Assembly (NCBI RefSeq): GCF_900182735.1
Contig: NZ_FXTU01000005.1
Coordinates: forward strand, 62,001 to 126,000
From: Laceyella tengchongensis
GTDB taxonomy: Bacteria > Bacillota > Bacilli > Thermoactinomycetales > Thermoactinomycetaceae
Direction of reading: 5' to 3'
Length of the DNA stretch: 64,000 nucleotides
The notes beneath the pieces are model-generated. The model did no database searches. It was not told the origin of the DNA and saw only the letters and a list, made by a program, of their open reading frames with translations. The position numbers were made by a program, and so were the translations under genes. Every line of letters begins with the position of its first letter. Position 1 is the first letter of the stretch. This document shows, in pieces, positions 25,760 through 34,619 of the stretch.

Positions 25760-25952
25760 GTTTGCGGCTCCTTTTTCCGGTGTTTTCTTCCGTCTCTACT
25801 TAAACAGAAGCAGGAATATTATGCGAAGGTCGCAGGAAGAATATACCTGAGAAAAAGGTTGGTCTTATGGTTGATGAAAATGATTGTAACTGATTCGTCC
25901 ATGCATTATTCTTAGTAAGTTAGAGTTGTACATAGGAAAGGAGTAATCAATT

Positions 25953-26807
25953 ATGGAAATGAGAGAAATGGATCTCTGGTACACAGAAAAACAAACGAAG
26001 AACCATGGAATCACGACGAAAATCAATAAGACGTTATATCACGATAAATCAGAGTTCCAAACGTTAGATGTGATTGAAACGGCCGAGTTTGGAAACATGT
26101 TGGTGCTGGACGGCATGGTCATGACCACCGACCGCGATGAGTTTGTCTACCATGAAATGATCACCCACGTTGCGATGAATACCCATCCCAATCCTAAGCG
26201 CGTGCTTGTGGTCGGCGGAGGAGACGGGGGTGCCATTCGGGAAATCCTGCGCTACCCGAGTGTCGAGCAGGCTGTGTTGGCAGAAATCGACGGCAAAGTG
26301 ATTGAAGCGTCCAAACAATTTTTCCCCAAGATCGCCGGTGGGTTGGACGATCCGCGTGTCGATATCCAAGTTGCTGATGGTATCCAGCATGTGCGGGACA
26401 ACAAAGGGAAATACGATGTGATCTTGGTTGATTCGACGGAGCCGGTTGGACCTGCGGTGGGATTGTTCCAAAAGCCTTTCTATGAGGAAATTTATGAAGC
26501 GCTGAAAGAAGACGGAATCATGGTCGCGCAGACGGAATCACCTTGGTTCAACCGGGATCTCATCCGCCAGGTTTTCCGCGACATTTCCAATACCTTCCCG
26601 ATCACCCGCCTGTATACGGCGAGCATTCCAACCTACCCTAGCGGATTGTGGAGCTTCACGATCGGATCGAAAAAATATGATCCTCTGGCAGTGGACGAGG
26701 CCAAGCTACATCGATTCGACACCCGCTATTATCGTCCAGAACTGCATAAAGCGCTGTTCTCGCTGCCGGCGTTCGTCTTGGAATTGCTCCAGCCAGAGGG
26801 GGAATAA
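25953..26807 (+). CDS. speE: Spermidine synthase (polyamine aminopropyltransferase)
   Basis: The 284-residue enzyme transfers aminopropyl groups from decarboxylated SAM to putrescine. It contains the SAM-binding motif VVGGGDGGAIRE (about 86-97), the acidic YDVILVDSTEPVGP and the gate segment PTYPSGLW. The ATG has GGAAAGGAG upstream. Three bases separate it from speB, so the pair is an operon for making spermidine through agmatine, as in B. subtilis. Confidence 0.96.
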   Translation: MEMREMDLWYTEKQTKNHGITTKINKTLYHDKSEFQTLDVIETAEFGNMLVLDGMVMTTDRDEFVYHEMITHVAMNTHPNPKRVLVVGGGDGGAIREILRYPSVEQAVLAEIDGKVIEASKQFFPKIAGGLDDPRVDIQVADGIQHVRDNKGKYDVILVDSTEPVGPAVGLFQKPFYEEIYEALKEDGIMVAQTESPWFNRDLIRQVFRDISNTFPITRLYTASIPTYPSGLWSFTIGSKKYDPLAVDEAKLHRFDTRYYRPELHKALFSLPAFVLELLQPEGE

Positions 26808-26810
26808 TGG

Positions 26811-27683
26811 ATGAGATTCGATGAGAAATACTCAGGTAATGTTTTCATTGGTGCGAGCGATAACTTGGAGCAGGCGCAAGCCGTGTTGTACGGTATGCCC
26901 ATGGACTGGACCGTTAGTTTCCGTCCCGGATCGCGGTTTGGTCCGGCGCGGATTCGAGAGTCTTCCTTGGTACATGAAGAATACAGCCACTATTTGGAAC
27001 GGGAACTGACCGAGATCGTTTATTACGACGCTGGGGATATTCCGTTGGCTTTTGGCAATCCGGAGAAAAGCTTGCGGCAAATCGGGGATTTCGTCCGCCA
27101 AGTCTTGGACAAGAAGAAAATGCCGATCGGGATGGGCGGAGAGCATTTGGTCACTTGGCCGGTGGTGCAGGAAGTGTATAAAGATTACCCTGATTTGGCG
27201 GTGATCCATATTGACGCCCACGCCGATTTGCGTACGGATTATGAGGGGGAACCGTATTCCCACGCCACGCCTTTGCGCAAAATCGCCGAATTGATCGGTG
27301 GGCAAAATGTGTATCAGTTTGGGATTCGATCCATGACCAAAGATGAAGTGGCTTATGTCAAGGAAGCGGGCATTCACTTTTATCCATTCGATGTGCTTGC
27401 GCCGCTGGAAAAATGTTTGCCGTCCTTGGCTGGCCGTCCCGTCTACGTGACCATCGATATCGACGCGCTCGATCCGGCTCATGCGCCGGGCACGGGAACG
27501 CCGGAGCCTGGCGGCATCACTTCCAAAGAGATGTTGGCAGCGATTCATGCCATCGCCCGTTCGGAAGTGAATGTGGTCGGCGCCGATTTGGTCGAAGTGG
27601 CACCGGCGTATGACCACAGTGAACAAACCCCTGTGGTAGCGGCAAAGCTGATTCGGGAAATGCTGCTCGGGTTTGTCAAATAG
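26811..27683 (+). CDS. speB: Agmatinase
   Basis: This 290-residue ureohydrolase has the metal motifs GGEH, HIDAHADLR, SHATPL and DIDALDPAHAPGTGTPEPGG. It converts agmatine to putrescine and urea, feeding SpeE just upstream. It lacks the arginase-specific insertions, so agmatinase is preferred over arginase. AGAGGGGGAATA serves as SD at the end of speE. Confidence 0.95.
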   Translation: MRFDEKYSGNVFIGASDNLEQAQAVLYGMPMDWTVSFRPGSRFGPARIRESSLVHEEYSHYLERELTEIVYYDAGDIPLAFGNPEKSLRQIGDFVRQVLDKKKMPIGMGGEHLVTWPVVQEVYKDYPDLAVIHIDAHADLRTDYEGEPYSHATPLRKIAELIGGQNVYQFGIRSMTKDEVAYVKEAGIHFYPFDVLAPLEKCLPSLAGRPVYVTIDIDALDPAHAPGTGTPEPGGITSKEMLAAIHAIARSEVNVVGADLVEVAPAYDHSEQTPVVAAKLIREMLLGFVK

Positions 27684-27701
27684 ACCGCATTGACTCAAAT
27701 T

Positions 27702-27736
27702 CTTCCCTCCCACGCACAGGGCAGGGAAGCTTTTTT
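27702..27736 (+). terminator. Terminator after speB
   Basis: CTTCCCT (27702-27708) pairs with AGGGAAG (27723-27729), followed by C and six Ts. Confidence 0.8.
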
Positions 27737-27806
27737 ATTCGGCTGGCAAAAAAGTCCCGACCAGTGTTAAGATACAAGTATTAAAAAATTGGGGGAGGCT
27801 GGCGCT

Positions 27807-28232
27807 TTGATCCCAGTGAAAATCCACATCCAATCGGTCATACAGCAAGAAGCGGGACAAGAGCCGGAAGTGATCGAACAAGACTTGGTCGGCAAGTTTG
27901 AGGCCAAGGCGAACGGAGAATGGACACTTAAGTACAAAGAACATGAGGGAACCGTCGAAGAAGTGTTCACCTCTGTCCGATCACATCAAGACCATGTCAC
28001 CATCTCACGGCAAGGGCCTGTATCATACAGACAGACATATTGGCCGGGCAAAAAAGTGGAGAGCATCGTACACACCCCGGCAGGCAAGACCGAAATGGAA
28101 GTGAAAACCCTGTCCTACCGACGCGGTTGCGCGGAGACGGGGGGAGAGATTGCGTTTTCATTTGAATTGACGATGGGCACGCAAGAGTTGGGCAAATACC
28201 AATTGAGTTTGAAGTGGATGGAGGACGAGTGA
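27807..28232 (+). CDS. ywiB: YwiB family protein (DUF1934)
   Basis: The 141-residue beta-rich protein matches the DUF1934 beta-barrel family (calycin-like) encoded next to argS in Bacillus. Function is unknown. The start is taken as TTG 27807, because GGGGGAGG ends eight bases before it. GTG 27816 is an alternative, and an in-frame codon at 27789 would lie before the SD. One base separates it from argS. Confidence 0.8.
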   Translation: MIPVKIHIQSVIQQEAGQEPEVIEQDLVGKFEAKANGEWTLKYKEHEGTVEEVFTSVRSHQDHVTISRQGPVSYRQTYWPGKKVESIVHTPAGKTEMEVKTLSYRRGCAETGGEIAFSFELTMGTQELGKYQLSLKWMEDE

Positions 28233-28233
28233 A

Positions 28234-29904
28234 ATGAATCCGCTTGAACAGATGAAGGAAACATTGAAACAAGAGATCAGGCAAGCAGTCATCCGCACCG
28301 GGCTGGTGGCGGAAGAGAGCGTGCCAGAGGTTGCGTTGGAAGTGCCAAAGGAAAAAGCACACGGAGACTTCGCTACCAACATTGCGATGCAATTAACCCG
28401 CATCGCCCGCAAAAACCCGCGCGAGATCGCGGCACAAATCGTGGCCGAGCTTGATCGCGGTGCCGGCAACATCCGCGATGTGCAAATAGCTGGCCCCGGC
28501 TTTATCAACTTTTTTATGGACCGTTCCTTCTTGGTGCGCGTGTTGGAAGAGATCAAGCAAAAAGGAACGGCTTACGGCCATTCCAACACCGGGCGGGGAG
28601 AGAAGGTAAATGTGGAGTTTTGTAGCGCCAACCCGACCGGCCATCTGCATTTGGGGCATGCCCGCGGTTCCGCAGTGGGCGATGCCCTCAGCAACATCTT
28701 GGAAGCCGCCGGTTACGACGTAACCAGGGAATATTACATCAATGATGCCGGTAACCAGATGAATATGCTGGGCCTTTCGTTGGAAGCACGGGTTTTGGAG
28801 GCGTTGGGCCAAGATGCGGTTTTCCCTGAAGACGGTTACCGCGGTCAGGAGATTATCGACATCGCTGCAGAGTTGGTTCGGGAGGAAGGGGACCGACTCT
28901 TACATATGGAGCGAGAAGAGCGTTTGGCTTACGTGAAAGAAGTGGGCAAGCAGAAGCTGTTGGCCAAGATCAAAGCCGACTTGGAGAAATACCGGGTTAA
29001 ATTTGATGTTTGGTTCAGCGAATTGTCCTTGTACGAAGCGGACGCAATTGAGCAAACGATTGCTGAGCTGAAAGAAAAAGGGTACACCTATGAGTCGGAT
29101 GGGGCGTTGTGGCTCCGCTCGACAGCATTTGGCGATGATAAAGACCGCGTCTTGATTAAACAGGATGGGTCATTCACCTACCTCACACCGGACATCGCCT
29201 ATCACCGTGACAAGTTAAAGCGCGGCCATGACCGATTGATCAACATCTGGGGAGCCGATCACCATGGCTATATACCGCGGATGAAAGCGGCGCTCAACTC
29301 CTTGGGGCATGACGCAGATCAGTTGGAAGTGGTTATCACCCAGATGGTGAAGCTTTATCAAGGCGGCGAACTGGTTAAGATGTCGAAGCGCACGGGTAAA
29401 GCGGTGACCATGGAAGAATTGATGGACGAAGTAGGCGTGGATGCAGCTCGTTACTTTTTTGTGATGAGAAGCCCAGATGCGCACCTTGATTTTGATATGG
29501 ATTTGGCAGTGTCACAGTCTAATGCCAATCCCGTGTATTATGTGCAATATGCGTCGGCCCGGATTGCCAGCGTATTCCGCCTGGCCGAGGAGAAAGGGAT
29601 GGCGCCTTCCTGGGATGCGAACGTGTTGGCGCGCCTCACCTTGGAGCAGGAATTGGATCTGATTCAGAAGCTGGGCGAGTTTGCGGAAGAAGTAGCCGTC
29701 AGCGCCCAACAGTTGGCGCCACACCGGGTTGTGCGGTATCTGTATGATTTGGCGACCTTATTCCACAGCTATTACAACGAACATCGCGTGATCACCGATG
29801 ATGCGGAATTGTCTCAGGCGCGGCTGGCTCTGTTTGCGGGTGTGCGCCAAGTTTTGCGAAACGGGTTGTCCCTGATCGGCGTGTCGGCGCCGGAGCGGAT
29901 GTGA
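28234..29904 (+). CDS. argS: Arginyl-tRNA synthetase
   Basis: The 556-residue class I synthetase has an N-terminal Arg-tRNA-specific domain, HLGHARG as the HIGH motif (about 130), KMSKRTGKAV as KMSKS and a C-terminal DALR anticodon-binding domain ending LSLIGVSAPERM. It charges tRNA-Arg. The ywiB-argS order is as in B. subtilis. The ATG is preceded by TGGAGGACGAG. Confidence 0.97.
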   Translation: MNPLEQMKETLKQEIRQAVIRTGLVAEESVPEVALEVPKEKAHGDFATNIAMQLTRIARKNPREIAAQIVAELDRGAGNIRDVQIAGPGFINFFMDRSFLVRVLEEIKQKGTAYGHSNTGRGEKVNVEFCSANPTGHLHLGHARGSAVGDALSNILEAAGYDVTREYYINDAGNQMNMLGLSLEARVLEALGQDAVFPEDGYRGQEIIDIAAELVREEGDRLLHMEREERLAYVKEVGKQKLLAKIKADLEKYRVKFDVWFSELSLYEADAIEQTIAELKEKGYTYESDGALWLRSTAFGDDKDRVLIKQDGSFTYLTPDIAYHRDKLKRGHDRLINIWGADHHGYIPRMKAALNSLGHDADQLEVVITQMVKLYQGGELVKMSKRTGKAVTMEELMDEVGVDAARYFFVMRSPDAHLDFDMDLAVSQSNANPVYYVQYASARIASVFRLAEEKGMAPSWDANVLARLTLEQELDLIQKLGEFAEEVAVSAQQLAPHRVVRYLYDLATLFHSYYNEHRVITDDAELSQARLALFAGVRQVLRNGLSLIGVSAPERM

Positions 29905-29915
29905 GCGACTCATCC

Positions 29916-29957
29916 AACCCCCATCATTCCCATCTGGGAGTGGTGGGGGATTTTCTT
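29916..29957 (+). terminator. Terminator after argS
   Basis: ACCCCCA around 29917-29923 and TTCCCA pair with TGGGAG and TGGTGGGGG (29934-29949); TTTTC follows. Confidence 0.75.
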
Positions 29958-30175
29958 TTGAGCAAAAACTGATATGATGATGACGGGCACCTTTTTCCCT
30001 CTCTATCATTTTCGAAAAAATGTAACATCCATTAGGAGATTCTAGATTGATAATAGAAGTGCAGGAAAGATTGTTAGTAGATGGGAAACCAAAGGAAAAA
30101 GCAATTGATTAAACAGCAAACCTGACAGTGGTTACGCTGAGAACATGAACGTAATGAACACAAGGAGAATGTCCG

Positions 30176-31645
30176 ATGGAAGGAACAGTGCTGGCTGGAA
30201 GGTACCAGGTTCTTGAGCGCATCGGTGGCGGCGGCATGGCTGTCGTCTACAAAGGGAGAGACTCGCTGTTGGACCGGTACGTGGCGATCAAGGTGATGAA
30301 CCAATCTTTCAGCCATGATCAAGATGCAGTTCGCCGATTTATTCGTGAGGCAAAAGCAGCGGCAAGCATGTCACACGCCAATATCGTCAATGTGTACGAT
30401 GTAGGGCGTGAGGATTCGATATATTTTATGGTTATGGAGTATGTCAAAGGCCCCACCTTGATGGATATGATCAAGAAAAAAGGCCGATTTGGGGCGGAGG
30501 AAACGATTGAAATCGCCATCCAAATTTGTGAAGGAATTCACCATGCCCACCTAAAGGGAATTATTCACCGCGACATCAAGCCCCATAATATCTTGGTGGC
30601 GCCGGGCAACCAGTATAAAGTGACCGACTTTGGCATCTCTTATTTTCCCCGGGTGTCAGCGATTACGCAGACGGGGTATGTCATGGGATCGGTTCATTAT
30701 TTTTCTCCGGAACAGGCGTCAGGAACCAAAGTGAGCGCCGCCTCCGACTTATATTCGCTCGGTGTGGTTTTGTATGAAATGCTGACGGGACGAGTGCCGT
30801 TTAATGGCGGGAATTCTGTCTCCATCGCATTGAAGCATATCCATGATCCTGTGCCTGATCTCAAATCGCTTAACAGTGAGATTCCAGAGCAATTGGTGGA
30901 GGTGATTCACAGAGCGTTGGCCAAAGACCCCGAACAGCGCTATCAATCGGCACGGCAGATGAAAGAGGCGCTGGAGGAGGTATTGGCGTCGATCCGGCAA
31001 GTGGATGCCTATGTGGAAACGTATGACATCCGTCCGAGAAGGACAACCACGCGCAATCGGGGCAAACGTTGGTGGGCGGTCGCTGGCTTGGCGGCGGTGT
31101 CATTGGTGTTCATCGGGTTTCAATTGGGCAACTTGGAAGGGAATTCCGCACCTCTTCCCGATCCGGCCAAGCAGCAGGCGGAAAACCCGAAACAAGGTAG
31201 TGGTTCATTGCCTGACAACACCAAAAGGAATTATAAATGGTGGAAAGAAATACCCAAAGAGTCTCGTAAGCAAAGCGAATATTTCCGTGATGTGAAAGTG
31301 ACTGGGAAAGACGGCAATTATATTGTGTCATTAAAAGTGAATAATGAATTAGACAGTGAGTTTCATTATGATATTTTTGTGGTTGACCAAACCAATTCTC
31401 GCTTAGTGGACCCGGGTGTGTATGTCCGGTTCAAGAAAACGCCAAACGAAAAATGGTCCGATGTTCGTTTTCCTGTGCGTTTTCCCGCAGCCTGGTTGCA
31501 GACGACGATCAATGGGATTGTCAAAATCGAAATGTACCAATCCAAATGGGTGAATGGCAAGAAAAAGCGCATCGGCGAGGCGGAAGCGGTGTTAGAATTA
31601 AAAGGGGAACTCCCCGAATTTATGCGAAAAGATGCCCAAGATTGA
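30176..31645 (+). CDS. Membrane Ser/Thr protein kinase
   Basis: The 489-residue protein has an N-terminal Hanks-type kinase domain (about 8-280): glycine loop IGGGGMAVVYKG, Lys39 in VAIKVM, catalytic HRDIKPHN (Asp133), DFG (151-153) and an APE-like SPEQASG. A basic juxtamembrane stretch and one helix (about 302-320) lead to an extracytoplasmic domain of ~165 residues without PASTA repeats. The kinase half is PrkC-like, but the ectodomain differs, so the signal sensed is unknown. AAGGAG lies eight bases before the ATG. It stands alone between argS and the lysine island. Confidence 0.88.
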   Translation: MEGTVLAGRYQVLERIGGGGMAVVYKGRDSLLDRYVAIKVMNQSFSHDQDAVRRFIREAKAAASMSHANIVNVYDVGREDSIYFMVMEYVKGPTLMDMIKKKGRFGAEETIEIAIQICEGIHHAHLKGIIHRDIKPHNILVAPGNQYKVTDFGISYFPRVSAITQTGYVMGSVHYFSPEQASGTKVSAASDLYSLGVVLYEMLTGRVPFNGGNSVSIALKHIHDPVPDLKSLNSEIPEQLVEVIHRALAKDPEQRYQSARQMKEALEEVLASIRQVDAYVETYDIRPRRTTTRNRGKRWWAVAGLAAVSLVFIGFQLGNLEGNSAPLPDPAKQQAENPKQGSGSLPDNTKRNYKWWKEIPKESRKQSEYFRDVKVTGKDGNYIVSLKVNNELDSEFHYDIFVVDQTNSRLVDPGVYVRFKKTPNEKWSDVRFPVRFPAAWLQTTINGIVKIEMYQSKWVNGKKKRIGEAEAVLELKGELPEFMRKDAQD

Positions 31646-31665
31646 GGCATCTTTTCTTTTTTTAT
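31627..31665 (+). terminator. Terminator overlapping the kinase stop codon
   Basis: AAAAGATGCC (31627-31636) pairs with GGCATCTTTT (31646-31655), followed by a T-rich run; the 5' arm lies in the last codons. Confidence 0.85.
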
Positions 31666-31790
31666 AGAATTGGGGTGTTTCTGGACAAATAATAGAGTCC
31701 TTCGTTAGAATGGATATGATGAATTTTTGTCAACGAGTGACCATTTTTCGGCAGTCGGATCGGAAGCGGAGGAAAGGAGAGTTGTCTCAT

Positions 31791-33197
31791 TTGATGATTA
31801 CCCCCGGGATGAAGCAGGACATGATTGTCGAATTTCTCGAATGTTTGGACGAAGGGGTCCATATCGTCAATGCGGAGGGTAGCACCATTTACTACAACAA
31901 AGTCGCATCGCAACTCGATGGCATGCCTGCGGATGAAGTCATCGGCATGCATGTGTTGGAAGCGTTTCCATCCTTGACCCATAAGAGTAGCACCTTGTTG
32001 AGTGTGCTAAAAACGGGGCAAGCGCTGGAAGAGAGGGAGCAAACGTTCATGAACCGCAAAGGTAAGCGGGTGACAACCATCAATCGCACGATTCCGCTTA
32101 GATCCAAAGGGAAAGTGGTCGGGGCAGCAGAGATATCCAAAGACCTGACCCGCATGAAAGAATTGTCGGATCAAGTGCTTCATTTGCAGGAGCGCATACG
32201 GCATCCGCGGGGGTCACGCGAGCAGGAGGTTAAACGTTTTTACTCCTTTGATGACATTGTGACCCAGAACCCGTTGATGCTCAAAGAGATTGAGCGTGCC
32301 CGACGGGCCGCCCGCACGCATTCTCCCGTCTTGGTAATCGGGGAGACGGGTACGGGTAAGGAGTTGTTTGTGCAGGCGATTCACCGTGATTCGTCGCGGC
32401 GCGATCAACCGTTTATCGTTCAGAATTGCGCTGCTATTCCTGCTTCTCTGTTGGAGGGCATCCTGTTTGGCACGGCGCGCGGTGCTTTCACCGGAGCGGA
32501 AGACCGTCCTGGCTTGGTAGAGCTGGCGGACGGAGGTACCCTCTTTTTGGATGAAATCCATGCAATGCCGATTGATTTGCAGGCCAAATTGTTGCGGGTG
32601 TTGGAGGATGGCCAAGTGCGGCGCGTGGGCGGAACCGAGTTGCGTTCGTTTGATGTCCGGGTGATTGTGGCCACCAACGAGGACCCTTTGTTAAGCATTA
32701 AGGAAGGGCGGTTGCGCCGGGATCTTTATTACCGGATTCATGTGGTGGGGATCCATCTCCCTCCCTTGCGCGAACGGCCGGAAGACATCACTTGCTTAAC
32801 CCACTATTTCTTCAGAAAGTTAAAAGGGCAGTGGCATTCGCCGGTGAAGCGCATCGCCGATGAAGTGATGGAAGCGTTTGTCCGATATGATTGGCCAGGC
32901 AATGTGCGGGAGCTGGAGCATACAGTGGAAGGGGCTTTGAATCTGGCGTTGGAAGAGGAGTTACAGCTTGTGCATCTCCCCCGTCATTTCCAGGCGATTG
33001 AACCGACCCAGGTGATTCGGATGAAAGGGAGTGGAGGTTGCCTGCGCGAAATGTTGTGGGACGTGGAGGCGCGGTTGATTCGTGAGGCCATGGAGGAAGC
33101 TGGCGGCAATGTATTGCAAGCGGCCAAACGGTTGGGCATTCCACGCCAGACGCTACAGTACAAATTGAAAAAGCTAAATGAAAGGAAACGCGGCTGA
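31791..33197 (+). CDS. Sigma-54-dependent activator (RocR-like), probable regulator of the lysine genes
   Basis: About 468 residues: an N-terminal PAS domain (DEGVHIVNAEGSTIYYN), a central AAA+ domain with Walker A GETGTGKELF, the sigma-54 contact loop GAFTGA and Walker B GGTLFLDEIH, and a C-terminal Fis-type HTH (GGNVLQAAKRLGIPRQTLQY). It must activate RpoN-dependent promoters. The start is TTG 31791, or ATG 31794; AAAGGAG lies upstream, and longer in-frame starts have no SD. Directly downstream lies a consensus -24/-12 promoter before kdd, so it very likely senses lysine or an intermediate; the ligand is unknown. Confidence 0.88.
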   Translation: MMITPGMKQDMIVEFLECLDEGVHIVNAEGSTIYYNKVASQLDGMPADEVIGMHVLEAFPSLTHKSSTLLSVLKTGQALEEREQTFMNRKGKRVTTINRTIPLRSKGKVVGAAEISKDLTRMKELSDQVLHLQERIRHPRGSREQEVKRFYSFDDIVTQNPLMLKEIERARRAARTHSPVLVIGETGTGKELFVQAIHRDSSRRDQPFIVQNCAAIPASLLEGILFGTARGAFTGAEDRPGLVELADGGTLFLDEIHAMPIDLQAKLLRVLEDGQVRRVGGTELRSFDVRVIVATNEDPLLSIKEGRLRRDLYYRIHVVGIHLPPLRERPEDITCLTHYFFRKLKGQWHSPVKRIADEVMEAFVRYDWPGNVRELEHTVEGALNLALEEELQLVHLPRHFQAIEPTQVIRMKGSGGCLREMLWDVEARLIREAMEEAGGNVLQAAKRLGIPRQTLQYKLKKLNERKRG

Positions 33198-33382
33198 CTT
33201 CTTTATAGCGGTCACGAACTAGATGTGTCTGGTGCATAGACCAGCGACTTCAAAACCGTTTCCTATTCGCTTCACGTGTGACGAGGCGCTCATTTGGAAA
33301 AGGTTTTTCCGTTGCATCTCCCTACTTGATTTGCCAGATACGCCCTGGATGGGCTGCCCGTTATTTCTTGTGTTACAAGCTG
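33198..33382 (+). promoter_or_regulatory. Candidate upstream activating region of the lysine operon
   Basis: Two short dyads are visible: CTGGT-N6-ACCAG (33229-33244) and GGAAAA-N3-TTTTCC (33296-33310). They lie about 160-250 bp before the -24/-12 promoter, a usual distance for sigma-54 activators. Which one, if any, is bound is not known. Confidence 0.3.
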
Positions 33383-33408
33383 ACTGCCCATATTTGGGCA
33401 GTTTTTTT
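33383..33408 (+). terminator. Terminator of the sigma-54 activator gene
   Basis: ACTGCCCA (33383-33390), loop TATT, TGGGCAGT (33395-33402), then a T7 run. Confidence 0.9.
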
Positions 33409-33452
33409 GTGGGGAGACGGAAAGAAGCGTGGAAATATGGGCTCCGCCGCAG

Positions 33453-33468
33453 TGGCATGAAAATTGCA
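33453..33468 (+). promoter_or_regulatory. Sigma-54 (-24/-12) promoter of kdd-kamABCDE
   Basis: TGGCATGAAAATTGCA carries the invariant GG (33454-33455) and GC (33466-33467), ten bases apart. It matches TGGCAC-N5-TTGCW with one mismatch. The predicted start is near 33479, 28 bases before kdd. Confidence 0.85.
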
Positions 33469-33506
33469 TGATATGAGAATGGAAACCGGCGGAAGGGGGA
33501 GAAGGT

Positions 33507-34556
33507 TTGCGAAAAGCGGGTCACCACTATGGTTTGCACCGGGTATTGGAACCGGCGGGTGTGTTGCCTCAACCGGCTTGGAAGTTGGATGCCACACCTG
33601 AGATTTGGGAAAATGAACTGCTGATTGACGTAGAGCGGTTAAATATCGATTCGGCTTCATTTCAACAGTTGAAAACCGAGGCAGAGGGCGATCCAGAACG
33701 GATCAAACGGCGCATTGTTGAAATCGTGAAAGAGCGGGGAAAGATGCACAACCCCGTCACCGGTTCGGGTGGAATGTTGATCGGTATGGTGGTGGAAGTG
33801 GGTTCGGCGTTTCCTGACCAAACGCTTGCCCCGGGCGCCAAAATCGCCTCGTTGGTTTCTTTGACGCTGACTCCGTTATGGTTGGAAGATGTGAGAGAGC
33901 TATCACTGGATACAGGGCAATTGGAAGTGGATGGAAAAGCAGTGTTGTTTGCCAGCGCTCCCTATGCTGTGTTGCCGTCCGACATGCCTGAGCCGGTCGC
34001 TTTGGCCGCGCTTGATGTATGTGGCGCACCGGCGCAGACTGCTCGTTTGGTTCAACCGACCGATACGGTGGTGATCATGGGAGCGGGCGGAAAGTCGGGC
34101 TTGTTGTCCTTGTACCAAGCTTGGAAAAAGGCGGGGCAACAGGGATGTGTGATTGCCTTGGAGGCAAACCCTGAAGCGTGCCGCCGCATCGAATCGATGG
34201 GATTGGCCCATCATGTCGCATGTTTGGATGCGACAGACCCCTTGCAAGTGCTGGAGACGGTATCCACGCTTACCCGGGGCCGGTTGGCCGATGTGACCAT
34301 CAATTGCGTCAATGTGCCCCGCTCGGAGTTACCGGCGATCTTGGCGACGCAAGAAGGCGGCGTGGTGGTGTTTTTCAGCATGGCCGTTCAGTTCACGACG
34401 GCGGCCTTAGGAGCCGAAGGAGTGGGAAAAGACGTACAGATGATGATCGGCAATGGATATGTTCCGGGACATGCCGCCTTGGCGTTGGAGAGCCTAAGGG
34501 AATGTCCGGCGCTTTATGATTGGTTTTGCCAACGGTTTTCTTCGCAGATAGGGTGA
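33507..34556 (+). CDS. kdd: L-erythro-3,5-diaminohexanoate dehydrogenase
   Basis: This 349-residue NAD(P)-dependent dehydrogenase has an N-terminal catalytic part (HNPVTGSGGMLIG) and a Rossmann domain with VVIMGAGGKSGLLSL (about 190-204). It oxidises 3,5-diaminohexanoate to 3-keto-5-aminohexanoate in lysine fermentation. Sequence pattern and the adjacent kam genes agree with Kdd. The start is TTG 33507 with GGGGGAGAAGG upstream; no ATG exists near the N-terminus. It is the first gene after the sigma-54 promoter. Confidence 0.9.
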   Translation: MRKAGHHYGLHRVLEPAGVLPQPAWKLDATPEIWENELLIDVERLNIDSASFQQLKTEAEGDPERIKRRIVEIVKERGKMHNPVTGSGGMLIGMVVEVGSAFPDQTLAPGAKIASLVSLTLTPLWLEDVRELSLDTGQLEVDGKAVLFASAPYAVLPSDMPEPVALAALDVCGAPAQTARLVQPTDTVVIMGAGGKSGLLSLYQAWKKAGQQGCVIALEANPEACRRIESMGLAHHVACLDATDPLQVLETVSTLTRGRLADVTINCVNVPRSELPAILATQEGGVVVFFSMAVQFTTAALGAEGVGKDVQMMIGNGYVPGHAALALESLRECPALYDWFCQRFSSQIG

Positions 34557-34619
34557 TCGCTTGTCAGATTGCGGGTGTGACGCGAGGGAGAACGGACAAA
34601 TGAAAGGGGATGGAAGCAG

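Noticed and set aside
26832..27713. A 293-codon open frame antisense to speB
   Set aside because: It is the complement of a strongly conserved agmatinase gene, lacks an SD and has low-complexity composition.
31710..31790. N-terminal extension of the sigma-54 activator to 31710
   Set aside because: The extension has no SD and reads as basic, non-homologous sequence. AAAGGAG before 31791 marks the likely start.
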